This document shows, in pieces, positions 1 to 12,039 of a stretch of 64,000 nucleotides of DNA. Each line of letters opens with the position of its first letter. Positions within the stretch are counted from its first letter, which is position 1. This DNA is from Adiantum capillus-veneris (Eukaryota > Streptophyta > Polypodiopsida > Polypodiales > Pteridaceae), in assembly GCA_014529385.2 (NCBI GenBank), contig CM043960.1, positions 116,880,043-116,944,042 of the forward strand, in the 5' to 3' direction. Both the position numbers and the translations under genes were made by a program. The notes beneath the pieces were generated by a model that was not told the origin of the DNA, made no database searches, and worked only from the letters and a program-made list of their open reading frames with translations.

Positions 1-59
1 GACATGGTTATCGTTCTTGCCCGAAAGAAATGTACTCAGTGACACTCCTAGAGCTTCCA

Positions 60-1886
60 TGGTTGAAGCTCCAAAAGAGGATATTGCAAAGGCTCATCAC
101 TCTCCTATCCTTGGAAAAAAGGGAGCATGATGCCAGCATCTTGTTTGACCCTGGCCCTACTCACAAATTCATATCAACGGGTTGGCCACTAAGTTGGGCA
201 TTTGATCTTTCGATATGGGAGATACTGTAACCACCAATGGAGCTTTCAAGGGATAGCAAGCCTCCGTTACTCCCTTGATTGGGAAGTTGAGGCTTCATGT
301 CCAAAGCTACATCGACAAAGAAGATTTTTTTTAATCTCTCCTCTCCAACATGAGGATGTTCTCCTAGGGGCACCATGGTTTGACCGCATGGATGCCAACA
401 TGAAGTTCCCTGAAAGGAGAATCTACTTCACCTACAGGGAAAAGAGCATGTACATAGATGATAATGAGTTGGGGACACCATATCCCTGGTAAACACGCTT
501 GCTTTTGATAAGTCAATGAAAAGCTCTATTTTTGTGTATATGATTTTTGTTAGAAAATTAGTAAATGATTCTAATGTTTTCACAAGTAGAAATAAAGGGA
601 ATCAAGATAAATTAGAGTTGTCTAATTTCCTAAATGGATTCCAAGATGATTTCATTGATGACATCCCTAGTGAGCTACCTCCCAAACGAGGGGATGATGA
701 CCATGCAGTAGAGCTTCTACTAGGAAGCTCACCGCCTAATAAACCTCCTTATTGAGTTTCACAAGATCAACAAGAGGAGACCATGAGGCAAGTGCATGAA
801 TTGGTGGAAAAGGGAATGGTGAGGCCTAGCTCCTCTCCATTCTGTTCACCAACACCTTTAATGCAAAAGAAAGATGGCACATATCACATGTGTGTCAACT
901 ATAAGAGCATTAAATAGTATCACTAGGAAAAAAAAAAGATTTCGCGTGCCGCAGATCAGAAGATATTTGATAAGCTACAAGGTTTGGCCTGACAAATGCT
1001 CCAGCCGCATTGGAACTCACAATGGACAAAAATCTTCAGGCCACTCAAATTCTCTTGAGGAGTACAAGTGACACATCCAGGTAATCTTTCGAGTTGTGAG
1101 AGAGAATAAGCTTTTCATTAATCAAAAGAAAAGTGATTTTTTCCTTCAAGAGATTCAATATTTAGGTCACATTATCTGTCAAGATGGTATCTATATGGAT
1201 CCATCAAAGTCGGAGGTAATAAAAGCATGGCCTAATCCAAGGAATCTACATGAGCTAAGAAGCTTTATTGGGATGTGTGCATAATATAGACGCTTCATAG
1301 CAATTTTTTCTCAAATAGCAGGACCATTACATGAATTAACAAAGAAGAACGTTAAGTATTCATGGACTGCTAAGGAGAAAAATGCTTTTGAAAAGCTCAA
1401 AGAGAAGCATACCTCTCAATCAGTACTCATGCTTCCGGATCTCTCAAAGCTATTTGAGGTCTAATGTGATGCTTGTGGTGATTGCCTTGGAGAAGTTTTG
1501 CTTCAAGAAGTGCATGCCTTAGCATATGAGAGCCGAAGCCTCAATGCCGATGAATGAGTCTTGGGCATATACAAAAAAAATCTTTTAGCTATTCTACATG
1601 TGCTAGACAGATGGAAGCACTATCTCTTGGGGGCTCCATTCATCCTACGAATGGATCACAAAGCCTCAAGAACTCCATGACGCAAACCAAGTTTTCAGCC
1701 AAACAAATGAGGTGGGCAAATTTTATTTCACAATTTAAATCTCATATGGCTCACATTGCTGGAAAGCACAATCAAGTGGTCGATGCACTTTCACAACGGC
1801 CAAGGGTAAATGTGGTGTCTATAGCAACTCACAAGGATCTATCTTTTATGATAAATGAGTATGCTACTAACCAAGAGTTTAAGTAG
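60..1886 (+). pseudogene. Gypsy-A protease, reverse transcriptase and RNase H remnants
   Basis: Seen in several frames. A retropepsin-like motif ILFDPGPTHKFIS lies near 150-175, where families normally have D-S/T-G, so the active-site Ser/Thr is replaced by Pro. The linker with LLGAPWFDRMDANMKFP follows near 360-410. The RT start reads DIPSELPPKRG (~660) and MVRPSSSPFCSPTPLMQKKDG (815-875). The centre is missing: reading jumps to GLTNAPAALELTMDK near 985-1030 and then to a thumb segment with LGHIICQDG (~1165-1190), so the YxDD catalytic box is gone. RNase H pieces run ~1390-1810 (for example YESRSLNADE, VLDRWKHYLLGAPF). Many in-frame stops. Confidence 0.8.
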
Positions 1887-3175
1887 GTAATTACAACCTT
1901 TGCATTAGGGAAGAAAATAAGAACCATTCATCTTGAAGGATGATTATCTTCCAAAAGAAAATAGGCTATGTGTTACTCACCAATACAATAAGAAAGTCAT
2001 GTATGAATCCCATGCTTCTCCTTATGCAGGGCAAAGAGGGCTTCCATAATCTACTCTTCGAGGAGTAGAAATGTATTTCTGTTGCTCTACCATGAAAAGT
2101 AAACATACAAGAGTATGTTTCAAAATGCATAGTATACCAAAAAATGAAATTTAATCGAGGGAAGCAACTTGGAGTGTTTCAATCGATAGACTTAGCAAGA
2201 AAACACACTCTATGTCTGTCAAAAAGATTATTAAGGAACATCAAATGGAAACCCTCTTTAGATCTCAAATTTTCAAGTATCATGGCTTGCCAACATCCAT
2301 AGTGTCGGACAAAGATCCTAGAATGAGTAGTAATTTCTAGAAGGGTCTCTTTGAGAATCTAGGAAGTAGATTAAATTTCTCTTTTGGCCTATCATCCACA
2401 AACGGATGAACAAAGTGAAATAACTAATCTAACGATTCTTGAATCTACTAAAAGCCTACGTCATCAAAGTAGATGAATTTTCTCAATGAGAGAAGTACCT
2501 ACCTCTTATAGAGTATGCGTACAATGACATTATATATATTTCTATGGGAAAAGCATTTTTCGAGGTTCAAGAGGGAAGATCGAAAAGTCCCTTACTACTT
2601 AAAGTATATGGAAAGATCTTCGTTGCTGATGAATATAGTCGAGACTTACAAGAATATTTTCCAAAGATTAAAAAGGTTATATCCATCTCACAACAAAGGC
2701 AAAAACGGCTGCTGCTAATAAGCACAAAAGAGAGTTAACCTTTAAGAAAAATGATTGGGTCTTGCTAAAGTTTCTCAAGGCTCATCTAAGGCATACTACG
2801 GGCAAGAATCCTATGAGCCACCAAAAGTATTATGCTAAACTATCTTAAGCCAACCAATGAGATGGCTTATTAGTTAAAGTTTCCCAACCATTGGCTCATT
2901 CACAATTCTAACCATGTGATCCTACTCAAGCCTTACAAAGGAGAGCCATTAAAAGAACCAATAAGCTAGAGATTTTGAAGATCAAGAAGAGGTGTTGCAG
3001 TCCAAATCGATTCTTCGACACGACGACAAGGTACTAAGACACAGTAACATTATCCAATGATATCTTGTTAAGTTTAAGAATTATCATTTTAAAGATGCTA
3101 GATAGATGCAAGGAACCTAGCTTAAGGATAATAAGAACCTTGTCAATGCTTACAATGCTACACTAGAGTAGCAAA
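1887..3175 (+). pseudogene. Gypsy-A integrase and chromodomain remnants
   Basis: Integrase pieces are recognisable in shifting frames: the zinc-binding region (~1990-2130), the first catalytic stretch around SVSIDRLSKK (~2175-2205), and the second-Asp segment SIVSDKDPRMSSNF (~2298-2340). The DNA-binding tail includes NDWVLLKFLKAHLR (~2750-2795) and HVILLKPYKGEPLKEPI (~2915-2965). A chromodomain scrap (LVKFKNYHFKDAR, ~3068-3105) follows. No frame stays open for more than about 70 codons. Ends about 340 bp before the polypurine tract. Confidence 0.75.
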
Positions 3176-3529
3176 TGAAAATGCATTTTAAATGAGCAAT
3201 GTTTTTGTCTTATAAGACTCGTTCTCTTTCTTTTATTGTGCACAAAATTTAAGAAGTATGCACGCTTAGGATCATGTTTGTGGTGACGACGTCTTCCAAA
3301 CACCAAGTAGAACTTGTCACTCTACTTTGGAAGTATGATATGGACTAAAGAGCAAACATGCTTGAGATAGCTAAGTCTCCCGAGCACCAAATGGATTAGT
3401 CGTCCATTCTGTAATGATGTCGTAGGGTAAAAAGGGATCCTCTACCCACTAAGAAACATGGACTAATGACTAGAATTTATCTCTTCTACCTCATAGTCAA
3501 GGACGACTATGCTTTCAAGGGAGAGGTAA

Positions 3530-4317
3530 TGCCATAAAATCTAATATCTAACCAAACCAAATTATTTTGTCATATTAAACCGATCATTTAATGAGAACAA
3601 GGGTTAGAATATAGACATATGCTTCTAGACCTAGGTCAACAGGGGACCAAAAGAAGAAATGGCTGCATCTCAATAGGGGTCCAAAAGGAGACGGTCTACC
3701 AAATGGAAATGTGCAATAAGTTCTTCTAGATTTACCTCAGCATGGGACCAAGAGGAGAGATGGTTACATCTCAAAAGGGGTCCAAAATGAGGTAGTTTAT
3801 CAAAGAGCAACCTGCATCCGATGGAGCTTAAAAGACTTGAGAGTTAGCTATATTAAACATTTCCAAAAATTAGTGTTAAAAAGTCCTTTGACCTTAGGCA
3901 AGCTAGAGCTGACCTTGCGGTGGGAATCCTACCCAAGCATGAGGTGCTTGTCGGCTTGCTAACTAAAGTGCGTAAAGTGTTTGTGGGAACCTTGCCCAAA
4001 CTTGAGATGATTCTCATGCTTCACTGACTAAGGTTCTTGAAGTGTTCAATTCAAAGATAAACTCTCAAGAGGCATAAACGGTTTCCACGCTTAATTGACT
4101 AAGTGCTTGAAGTGTTCAATTCAAACCAAATGACTTAAGAAGTATAAAAGACACATGTCAAAATCCTCCACATGTGGCCCTCATGATGTGCTTGAATCCT
4201 ATTGGATAGGATTTAAAAGGGGCCAATGAGAATTTAGATGCATAAAATTAAATAATTAAGTTCTTTCTCTCAAAGAGGAAAAAAGAAAACACATGTCCAA
4301 GTGATATAATTAAATAA

Positions 4318-4374
<57 letters not shown>

Positions 4375-4818
4375 GACCAAGATTGAGAGGGGTATACTCT
4401 CCCACACACACATTCTCTCCCACACACACACACATTCTCTCATTGTTTGAGGTGCAAAGTGCAAGAGCTCCATCTCCTTCTCCAAGCTTACTGAGAAGTG
4501 GAGAGCCTACACCAACACTCTTGGCTATGGAATGAAAATCCAACCAAGAGCCATGATTCAATGCTTAAGCTTTCCATCTTCTTCATCTTCATTACTATGC
4601 TAAGAAAGAAGAGTGAGGATAAGTGAGGAACTATTTATTTCTCCTAAGAATGATTCTTCTTCCTCTTCCCTACCCGTATTCCCTACTAGCTCTCTCCACC
4701 TTCGAAGTTGTTTGAGGCCTTAGGACTGAGACTTGGGATAGTTAATGCTTTTTGCAAAGTTTATGTTATGCTCATGATGCATGAATCTTTCCATCTTCAT
4801 AGCATCACCAAGGTCACA
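3530..4818 (+). repeat. 3' LTR of Gypsy-A (1289 bp)
   Basis: Starts TGCCATAAAAT directly after the purine tract at 3516-3529 and ends AAGGTCACA, giving TG...CA termini. A TATA-like GTATAAAAG lies at 4142-4150 and a (GA)n tract at 4321-4371. The boundaries are confirmed by an inverted copy at 5122-6415 that matches from end to end and stops at the same bases. Confidence 0.85.
4321..4371. repeat. (GA)n microsatellite, ~51 bp, inside LTR
   Basis: An uninterrupted run of about 25 GA units. The opposite-strand LTR has the matching but shorter, interrupted CT tract at 5547-5571, so this array has changed length since the two LTRs diverged. Confidence 0.95.
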
Positions 4819-5121
4819 AGGAATACAAAGATTGTATTGTACCAAGTCTCTCTTGATGGGAGAATCTATAATACAAACGTCTTTTGGAGGGGGTACCGGC
4901 TCCAAGGAAATCTGGTCCTCAACTATTCTCATGTTCTCTAATACTGAATCTCTTGCAAAAGTATTTTTCATGCCAAGTTAATTAAGTACTATGTTTATGT
5001 TGCTACCATCAATTAAGTTAACCCTCTCTGTTCTCAAAGTGAAGTCACAAAAATGCTCACTCTAATTCTCTTAATTCCGCTATTCTCAAAGTTCATATAG
5101 GTGATTTCCATTACATTGAAC
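4819..5121. other. 303-bp spacer between two inverted LTRs
   Basis: Unique sequence in this window. It forms the loop of the inverted repeat made by LTRs 3530-4818 and 5122-6415. No coding domain, primer site or target duplication was recognised in it; a short minus-strand open frame here is not convincing. Confidence 0.6.
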
Positions 5122-6415
5122 TGTGACCTTGGTGATGCTATGAAGATGGAAAGCTCCATGCATCGCAAGCATAACATAAAATTTAGATTAACTATCCCAA
5201 GACTCAATCCCAAGGCCTCAAACACCTTCAAAGGTGGAGAGAGCTAGCGGGGAATGAGGCTAGGGAAGAGGAAGAAGAATCATTCATAGGAGAAATAAAT
5301 AGTTCCTCACTTATCATCACTCTTCTTGCTTAGCATAGCATATTAGCATAGAAATGAAGAATGTAAAGCTTAAGCATTGAAGCATGGATCTTGGTTGGAT
5401 TTGCATTTCATAGCCAAGAGTGTTGGTGTAGGCTCTCCACTTCTCAACAAGCTTGGAGAAGGAGATGAAGCTCTTGCACTTCACACCTCACAGAATGAGA
5501 TAATGTGTGTGTGGGGGGGAGAGTCCTCTCAATATTGGTCCACCTCGCTCTCTCTCTTTCTCTCTCTCTCTTGTATTATTTAGTTAGATCATTTGGACAT
5601 GTGTCCTCTTTTTTTGAGAGAAATAACTTAATTATTTATTTTTATGCATCTAAATTCTCATTGGCCCCTTTTAAATCCTATCCAATAGGATTCAAGCACA
5701 TCATGAGGGCCACATGTGGAGGATTTTGCCATGTGTCTTTTATGCTTCTTAAGTTATTTGGTTCGAATCAAACACTTCAAGCACTTAGTAAATTAAGCAT
5801 GGAAACCATTTATGCATCTTGAGAGTTCATCTTTGAATTGAACACTTCAAGAACCTTAGTCATTTAAGCATGAGAATTACCTCAAGCTTAAGAACCTTAG
5901 TCATTTAAGCATGATAATTACCTCAAGCTTGGGCAAGGTTCCCACAAAGGCTTTAAGCACTTCAGTTAGCAAGCCGACAAGCACCTCATGCTTGGGTGGG
6001 ATTCCCACCTCAAGGTCAGCCCTAGCTTGCCTAAGGTCGAAGGACTTTTTAACACTATCTTTTGGAGGTCTTTAATGAAGCTAACTCTAAGGTCTTTTTT
6101 TAAGCTCCATTAGATGCATGTTTCTCTTTGATAGACTACCTCCTTTTGGACCCCTAGTGAGATGTAACCATCTCTCCTCTTGGTCCCTTGCTGAGGTAAA
6201 CCTAGAAGCATTTATTGCACATTGCTATTTGTTAGACCGTCTCTTTTTGAACCCCTATTGAGATGCAACCATTTCTCCTTTCACTCCCATGTTGAGCTAG
6301 GTCTAGAAGCACATGTCTATATTCTAACCCTTGTTCTTGTTTATTCTCCCACATTAAATGATTAGTTTAATATGAGAAAATCATTTGGGTTGGTTAGATA
6401 TTATATTTTATGACA
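5122..6415 (-). repeat. Inverted LTR of the Gypsy-A family (1294 bp)
   Basis: Reverse complement of the Gypsy-A LTR along its whole length, with visible mismatches and small indels. In plus-strand view it begins TGTGACCTT and ends TTTTATGACA. It interrupts an integrase C-terminus that resumes at 6416. The bases flanking the LTR (TGAAC before 5122, ATTGT after 6415) do not match, so it is not a simple solo LTR with an intact target duplication. A TATA-like box is present on the minus strand near 5745. Confidence 0.8.
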
Positions 6416-6784
6416 ATTGTTTGCCGTTCTCAAACGTATAGGTCAAGTGGCATATAAGTTAGCTCTTCCCGCTCACTTACGAGTTCATCTTGTTTTTCAT
6501 GTTAACCATTTACAAAAATAGCTAGGACAAAATGATAATGTCATTGACATAGGCGTGTTAGTTGAAATTATAGAACCACCAAGCATCTCTCAGAAATCCA
6601 AGAAGATTTTGGATTCTCATGAGCTTCACATTAGACATCATGTCAGACGAAAAGTGTTGGTAAAATGGGTAGATAGACCTGAAGAAGGTTCTACATGGGA
6701 GAATGTCTCCGTACTTAAGAAACATTTTCCTACATTTGCTTTTGAGGACAAAAACGATTCTCCAAGGGGGGAGGGGGGGGGTAA
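6416..6784 (+). pseudogene. Chromovirus integrase C-terminus and chromodomain fragment
   Basis: Reads AVLKRIGQVAYKLALP (6428-6475) and HLRVHLVFHVNHLQK, then a stop, then a chromodomain with VLVKWVDRPEEGSTWENV (6655-6710). It ends at a G-rich polypurine tract (6765-6784). This is the usual 3' end of a chromovirus pol. It is not the tail of Gypsy-A, which has its own integrase tail and chromodomain at 2750-3105, so it belongs to a second element cut by the inverted LTR. Confidence 0.85.
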
Positions 6785-6900
6785 TGTAAGGACACGGGTC
6801 CTACGGGAAAGGCCACCGACACGTTCAGATAGTGTGTATGCTAGGGGGAGGCTATAAGATAGCATGGTTGGGTGGAAACTAGCACACGACATTACTCCCC
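6785..6900 (+). repeat. LTR fragment start (TGTAAGGACACGG) of a second chromovirus
   Basis: TG-starting sequence immediately after the polypurine tract of the chromodomain fragment at 6416-6784. The right end cannot be set because other repeats follow and no second copy is present. Nothing recognisable lies between about 6900 and 7110. Confidence 0.5.
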
Positions 6901-7109
6901 TCCTTTCAAAGGCCTATCACCAGGCAAGCCACTTCCACGCTTTCCAATCAAGTAGTATGGAGCACAGGGGCAAGGTTAGGGTATAGATTTTTTCCACGAG
7001 CCTTCCGATGAGGATCTCCTCTAGGAGTGAGAGATTACCACAAAGTTTCAGGTGCTCCAAGGGATTCCAATCGCCCCTTTGATAATTTGAAAGAGAATCA
7101 AGGGTGTCA

Positions 7110-7378
7110 AAACCCTTATTGTTAAGATTCTTGTCTATTTCATATGGAAGGTGCTTTGGGGAGCCTTTCCTACTGGGATTAAGGTGCGTGCTAGAAGGAT
7201 TGGCTCTGACACTTGCTTTGGCCATAGGTCAGCCTTGGAAGACTCCTTGTATTTGCTCAAAAAATGACCTACTTTGCGGGGACTAGCTGCTATGGTTTGC
7301 AAGTGGGTACGAAGGACTTAAAAGATCAGCTTCTTTACGTATGACATGATCTTGGGAGGGCGTGGTATCCAAAGCCGG
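7110..7378 (+). pseudogene. LINE reverse-transcriptase zinc-binding (zf-RVT) fragment
   Basis: Translated near 7122 it reads FIWKVLWGAFPTGIKVRARR, then LEDSLYLLKK, a stop, and LAAMVCKWV. This parallels the LINE tail at 42590-42800 in this same window (FLWKVLWGALPTGIKIRERG, then GKICKWI) residue by residue. The motif is that of the zf-RVT domain at the C-terminus of plant non-LTR retrotransposon ORF2. Stops and missing ends show it is a fragment. Confidence 0.75.
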
Positions 7379-8040
7379 CCGTTTTGGTGTACACACAACC
7401 TTAAAGTCTTTGAGGACAAACTAGATGTAGCTCATCTTGATGATATTGTGCGTATGAGCACTAAGCTCATACATGTTGTAGGAGTAAGAAGAGGGGCAAT
7501 TGACATAGATAAAGGATGGGTGCATGAAGTAGAAGTTTTGATAAGCGGAATGCACAACACTCTCAAGTCAATGAACATACCAAAATCTTGAAAGAGTTTT
7601 TTATCAAACAAGTGAGTATCATGACAGTTATGAGCTCGACAAGCATGAAACAAAATATAGAAGCTACATCGAGGTTTCTTGGTTTGCATTGAAGGAACTT
7701 CTATGCAGTTAGATCCTGATTGCAATAATATCATACACAACTACCATTGCATTTGTGTGAGCATCAACCATACACAAACAATTTAATTACAGAGGAAGTG
7801 AAGGCCACAGTTGTGACTTTTGGACTAGCAATACATGTGTATCACGCCAAAAAGAAGGATGTGTTTTGGAAGCGTATCGCACGGAAAGTGTTCAAGAAAC
7901 ACCCAGTGCATCTTCTTGAGAAACCTTAGGTTTGTTTTTACTTCTTGAGCAACATAAATATTATTTTCATTGTTATGAAATCTCTTTGATTGTCCTTCAA
8001 TTGACTCTAGTAGATAAATAATAGTCTGATAGTTTCTCTG
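7379..8040 (+). other. Unrecognised stretch with short plus-strand open frames
   Basis: Two modest open frames (to 7591, and 7747-7929) read in codon-like fashion, the second rich in Lys/His near its end. I do not recognise either product. No start context, introns or domain motif could be assigned. They could be remains of a captured gene fragment or of a mobile element. Confidence 0.3.
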
Positions 8041-8575
8041 CATTGCTCTAGGCATGGTAATTACCACTGTCAGATAGGTAGCTAACTCTACATGCTCCCT
8101 CTCTCAAGGATTAATACCATTACTGGTAGATACCACTTTAATCCTTTTAATCACCGCTGTCAGACAATGGTAGATTCCTTGGTAAAGGTATCCACTTGTT
8201 TGATAGTGGTAAATACCATTTTTCCATGGTGATCCTTGTAGATTGGTAGCTACTACTATCAACCTGCTAGCTACCAGTCTCATAACTAGTGCTAGCTACC
8301 ATGGTAGTCCTACGAGAGGTAGCTATCATTATGATATTGATAGATAGAAATGAATTAAAAAATAATAATATTAGCTACAAGTCTTCCATGGTAGTGAGCA
8401 TTGACAACATTCTGGTGGCTAACATTGTCAGCCATGTACCTACCACCAGTTTTGAGGAAGCAAGAGTCTTCTAGTACTAGTTGTGGTAGCTACCATTTTG
8501 CTAGTGGTAGATGACAGTCTACCATGGTGGTGGATTGGTAGCATTTGATGTCAATCTCCTTGCTAGTGGTAGTGA
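8041..8575. repeat. TGGTAG/CTACCA-rich degenerate minisatellite
   Basis: About fourteen copies of TGGTAG or its complement CTACCA lie in 535 bp, many arranged as small palindromes such as GGTAGCTACC and CTACCATGGTAG. There is no strict period. The tract abuts the Copia-1b LTR at 8576, whose first bases carry the same word (GTGGTAGTGATG). Confidence 0.7.
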
Positions 8576-8788
8576 TGTTACCATATACATGTGGTAGTGA
8601 TGTGTGAACACACTTAGGACCGCCGAGGCATTTTGTCCCCCTCACTAGGAAGTTTTTTCCCTCATGCATTGTATATACGCCCATCATTCTAGGGCTGTCT
8701 TATCTTTCCACACTAAGTAATATAATCTCTCTTGTGTTCCTTGAACTCCCTTTGTCTTCTCCAAGCTGTGTGTGTTTTCTTGCAAACA
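8576..8788 (+). repeat. 5' LTR of Copia-1b, with decayed primer site
   Basis: Begins TGTTACCATATACATG and ends GCAAACA. It aligns along its length with the reverse complement of the Copia-1a LTR but with many substitutions. Two bases later, 8791-8802 reads CGGTATTAGAGT, a mutated form of the TGGTATCAGAGC initiator-tRNA-Met primer site found intact in Copia-1a. Confidence 0.85.
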
Positions 8789-9149
8789 ATCGGTATTAGA
8801 GTAGATTGCGTCCTCCCAAGCTTAGCCGCCAACAGCTCCAACACATGCCTGCTCACTTACTACAATTTTTGTGAGCTCTGGTGAGCATTCATGGGTACAA
8901 AAAGATTTTGGAAAATTTCCTAGAGCTAAATCTGCTCAGATTTTTGATTGGGCTCATTTTGGCCTCCATTTCCACTACAAGTAGTACTACGTAGGCTATT
9001 TTGTCATTTTGTGCAAAAAATTTGTCAGTGCCGTTTTTTGCATAGTAGGTCCCTTACAGTCTTGTACAGTTTGTGCGATATAGCACGTGTTTTTCCCGCT
9101 TTATTTCTCCTCTTTTTGGGTAGGTTTCACATCAAGTGCATCATTTACC

Positions 9150-10264
9150 ATGGTTGACAACAACAAAAATGTGTCCAACATGTTTGCTTCTTGAGGATAG
9201 ATTGGATGGGGACAATTGCCATGTGCGGGCTTATATGATGCAACATGTCCTTGTATCAAAGGGTGTCTGGAACATTGTGCAAAGCATTGATGTACGTCTT
9301 GGTTATGAGGATGTAGGCGATGTTGAGGATGTTGCAAGTTTAGGTGGTAGGATTGCTGCTACCAGAGCTGTTTTGCCTACGGCTGAGAAACCTCGTTGGG
9401 ATGTAAAAGATGTGCAAGCTCATGCATTGATTTGTTGTCTGTGAAGCACACTATTACTCCTCACATTTGTTCAACAAAATTTGCAAAACAAGCTTGGGAT
9501 ATTCTTGCCGGTCTTTATGCAAGTCGCAATGAGGCAAAAATTGCATTGTTGCATAAAGAGCTGGAGTCGAAGATTATGCATGAGGAAGCTGATATGTACA
9601 CTTTCCTTGCTGGTGTGAAGGATATCAATGAGCAACTTACTTTTACAGGAAAAGTTATTTTTGACAGTTCCCTTGTGTAGAGAGTTCTTCATGCTTTGCC
9701 AAATTCTTACTAGAGTTTTGCTAGTACTAGGAGACTAATGACCCAAGGAAATCTAGAAGTTGTCAAGTTTGATGCGTTATGCACATTGCTGTTGCAAGAG
9801 TCACTTTCCAAAAAAAAAAAAGGACTAGACAACATGCAATTGAAGAGGCCTTTATTGTTGCTCAAAGAAAAGGTGATAACAGCAATGTAGCCACTTCTCA
9901 TGGTTCTTTTGCGAGTGGAAAATTACTTGTTCCTAATGCTTTTACAGGTAGAAATTCATTTAGTTATTCTAGTGAAAAGGGCAAAAAGAAGATGCATTGC
10001 CATTATTGTAAAGCTAATGATCACTTGATCAAGCAGTGTCCTAAGTTGAAGGCAAAAGAGGATAAGAAGAAAGAGGTTGGTTCCACTACAAATGTTGGTT
10101 CCACTACAAAGCTATTGTTGAGTCTTTTGTGAAAGGAGATTGTGATGCTGATGTTGATGCAGAATGGGCTTTTAGTGCAGAGTGCTCTTGTGATCCTACT
10201 ATCCATGATGCATGCATGTGAGTTGTGCTACACATTCAGCTGTGTAGTATTTTGACAGTGGTGT
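9150..10264 (+). pseudogene. Copia-1b gag and start of protease
   Basis: Starts ACCATGG with MVDNNKN..., matching the MADNNN start of the intact Copia-1a polyprotein. It follows that protein through the capsid region (KQAWDILAGLYASRNEAKIA, ~9485-9545) to the zinc knuckle CHYCKANDHLIKQC (~9996-10040). Interruptions include stops at about 9194 and 9678 and small frameshifts, for example near 9435 and 10110. It stops inside the protease motif (YFDSG, ~10248) where Gypsy-L is inserted. Confidence 0.9.
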
Positions 10265-10743
10265 TGTAAGGTCTCCACCTTTCTAGCTATAGAGGGATGA
10301 ACTCAAAGCTTCAGGGGAAAGCATTGGACTTACAAACAGGTAAAGCACTATCTCAAAAGTAATTAAAAATGGTATTTTTGGAATCTTAAGCACAACAAAC
10401 CTCGGGCTAGGAATTTTCAGATTTAAATTTGGCCAAAAACTGACCCCTCTAGTCCTTCCGAAAGATTAAATGTACATTAAATTATTAAGAAAAATTGAAT
10501 GGTTGCAATAATCATTTAAGCATAGACTTTACTAAAGGCCTTCCAAATATCTACCAATTAAGCAAAAATTAGGTCAAAATATAGCAAATTTGACTTTTAA
10601 AGTTGGCAGGTGATGGGAGGGGTCATTATTGACCTACCAGGGACACAATTAGCAGCAGGGGATGCCATCTTGAGCCTGGAGGCTGCCTGAGTAGCAAGCA
10701 ACTGCCATTTTCATCCTATGAGAGCTTATGAGTGTCAAAAACC

Positions 10744-10751
10744 TATAAATA
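10744..10751 (+). promoter_or_regulatory. Probable TATA box in Gypsy-L 5' LTR
   Basis: TATAAATA followed about 30 bp later by a pyrimidine-rich likely start region (TTTACTCAGACTCGGG). The equivalent in the 3' LTR is TATAAAGA at 22439-22446. If used, transcripts begin near 10775 and nearly 3.5 kb of LTR lies downstream of the start. Confidence 0.55.
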
Positions 10752-12039
10752 GGACCCCTTGCTTCACAATTTTACTCAGACTCGGGTTCCTGGTCATTTC
10801 TCTCTCACATAGGGAGAAAAATCTACCCAAAAATCAATAGAGAGCAAACCTCTAATTGATTATCCACGATAATTAGCATAATCTCTTTTTAGTTATCAAA
10901 ATTATGCTAATTTATCTATTATTTTCTTAATTAATCTAATTAATTAAGAAGATTAAATTTATTTACACTCTAAATTACTCTCTTAATCCTTCATATTTTG
11001 CTAATTGCTTAGATTAAGATTAGAGATATTAATCTAATTAATTATTAAACATATTAGGGTTGAGATTAATCTTTTTGGACATAAATTAAGGGTAACTATG
11101 CTAATTAAACTTAGATCAATATAAGATAATTATCATAGCTGAATTAATATGTCAAGAAGCTAGAAAAATTATCTCTCAATTTTTTGATTAGTTTTTGTAA
11201 TATATTAGGCAAAATTTAGCTATTTTTAATCAAAAAATTGATGGAAAATATATTTAATAGCTCAAAAACTCTTAAGCTAAATATTAAAGTTAGGAAATAC
11301 TGTTAGGAACATGGGGAAAGTTACTCATTAATAGATAATTAATCTAAGTATTTAATTAAGCTAAAATTAACTATGTTTAGCCTTAAATTAAAGGGGAAAA
11401 TAAGAAAAACATGTTAGATAATTATGTGTTATTTATGAGAGTTAACCTACATGCTTAAGAAGCTATGATAATTATCTTAAGGTTAGAAAGTAATATAGCT
11501 ATTTGTTTATCTAGGTCCAATTAGCCTAACTCTAGCTATAAATTGAAGGGGAAAATTAGTTAAATTACTTAGAGAATTATACATTAAATATTACAGCTAG
11601 AGATCAATGTTAGGAAGCCAAGATAATTAGGCCATGCACAAAAAGCTAGTTTACTTAATTAATTATGCTAAAATTGTCTATTTTTTATCATAAATTAAAA
11701 GGGAAAATTGCTAAATCTCTTATATAATTATATAGTAATTATTAGAGCTAGAAAAAACTATTACAAAGCCAGGATAATTAAGCCTTGCACAAAAAAATTA
11801 GTTTAGCTAATTAACTTAGCTAATAATATTTGATTTTGACCATGAATTGAAAAGAAAAATTAGGGAATCAATTTGTATATTTAAATATTAATTACCAAAG
11901 ATAGAAAACAGCATCAGAAAGTCAAGATAATCATCCTAAATATAAGTAATTAGTTTGGCTAATTACCTTAGCTAATTTTGTGTAACTTTTGACTAAAATT
12001 TAGAGAGGGAAATCAATAAATCATGCCAGATGATTACAT

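Larger units (their letters stand above)
1..4818 (+). mobile_element. Gypsy-A: decayed chromodomain Ty3/gypsy element, 5' end outside window
   Basis: Remnant of a Ty3/gypsy element read on the plus strand in the order protease, RT, RNase H, integrase, chromodomain, polypurine tract (3516-3529, CAAGGGAGAGGTAA) and 3' LTR (3530-4818). The order and the terminal chromodomain place it among chromoviruses, whose chromodomain targets integration to chromatin. Every domain carries stops and frameshifts and the RT centre is deleted, so it is dead. The 5' LTR, gag and first part of protease lie left of base 1. Confidence 0.85.

Noticed and set aside
6416-6784. Chromodomain piece as the true 3' end of Gypsy-A
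   Set aside because: Gypsy-A already has an integrase tail and chromodomain at 2750-3105 followed by its own polypurine tract and LTR.
7379-7930. A host gene fragment at 7379-7930
   Set aside because: The open frames look protein-like but match no family I know and have no splice or start evidence; left as unrecognised.
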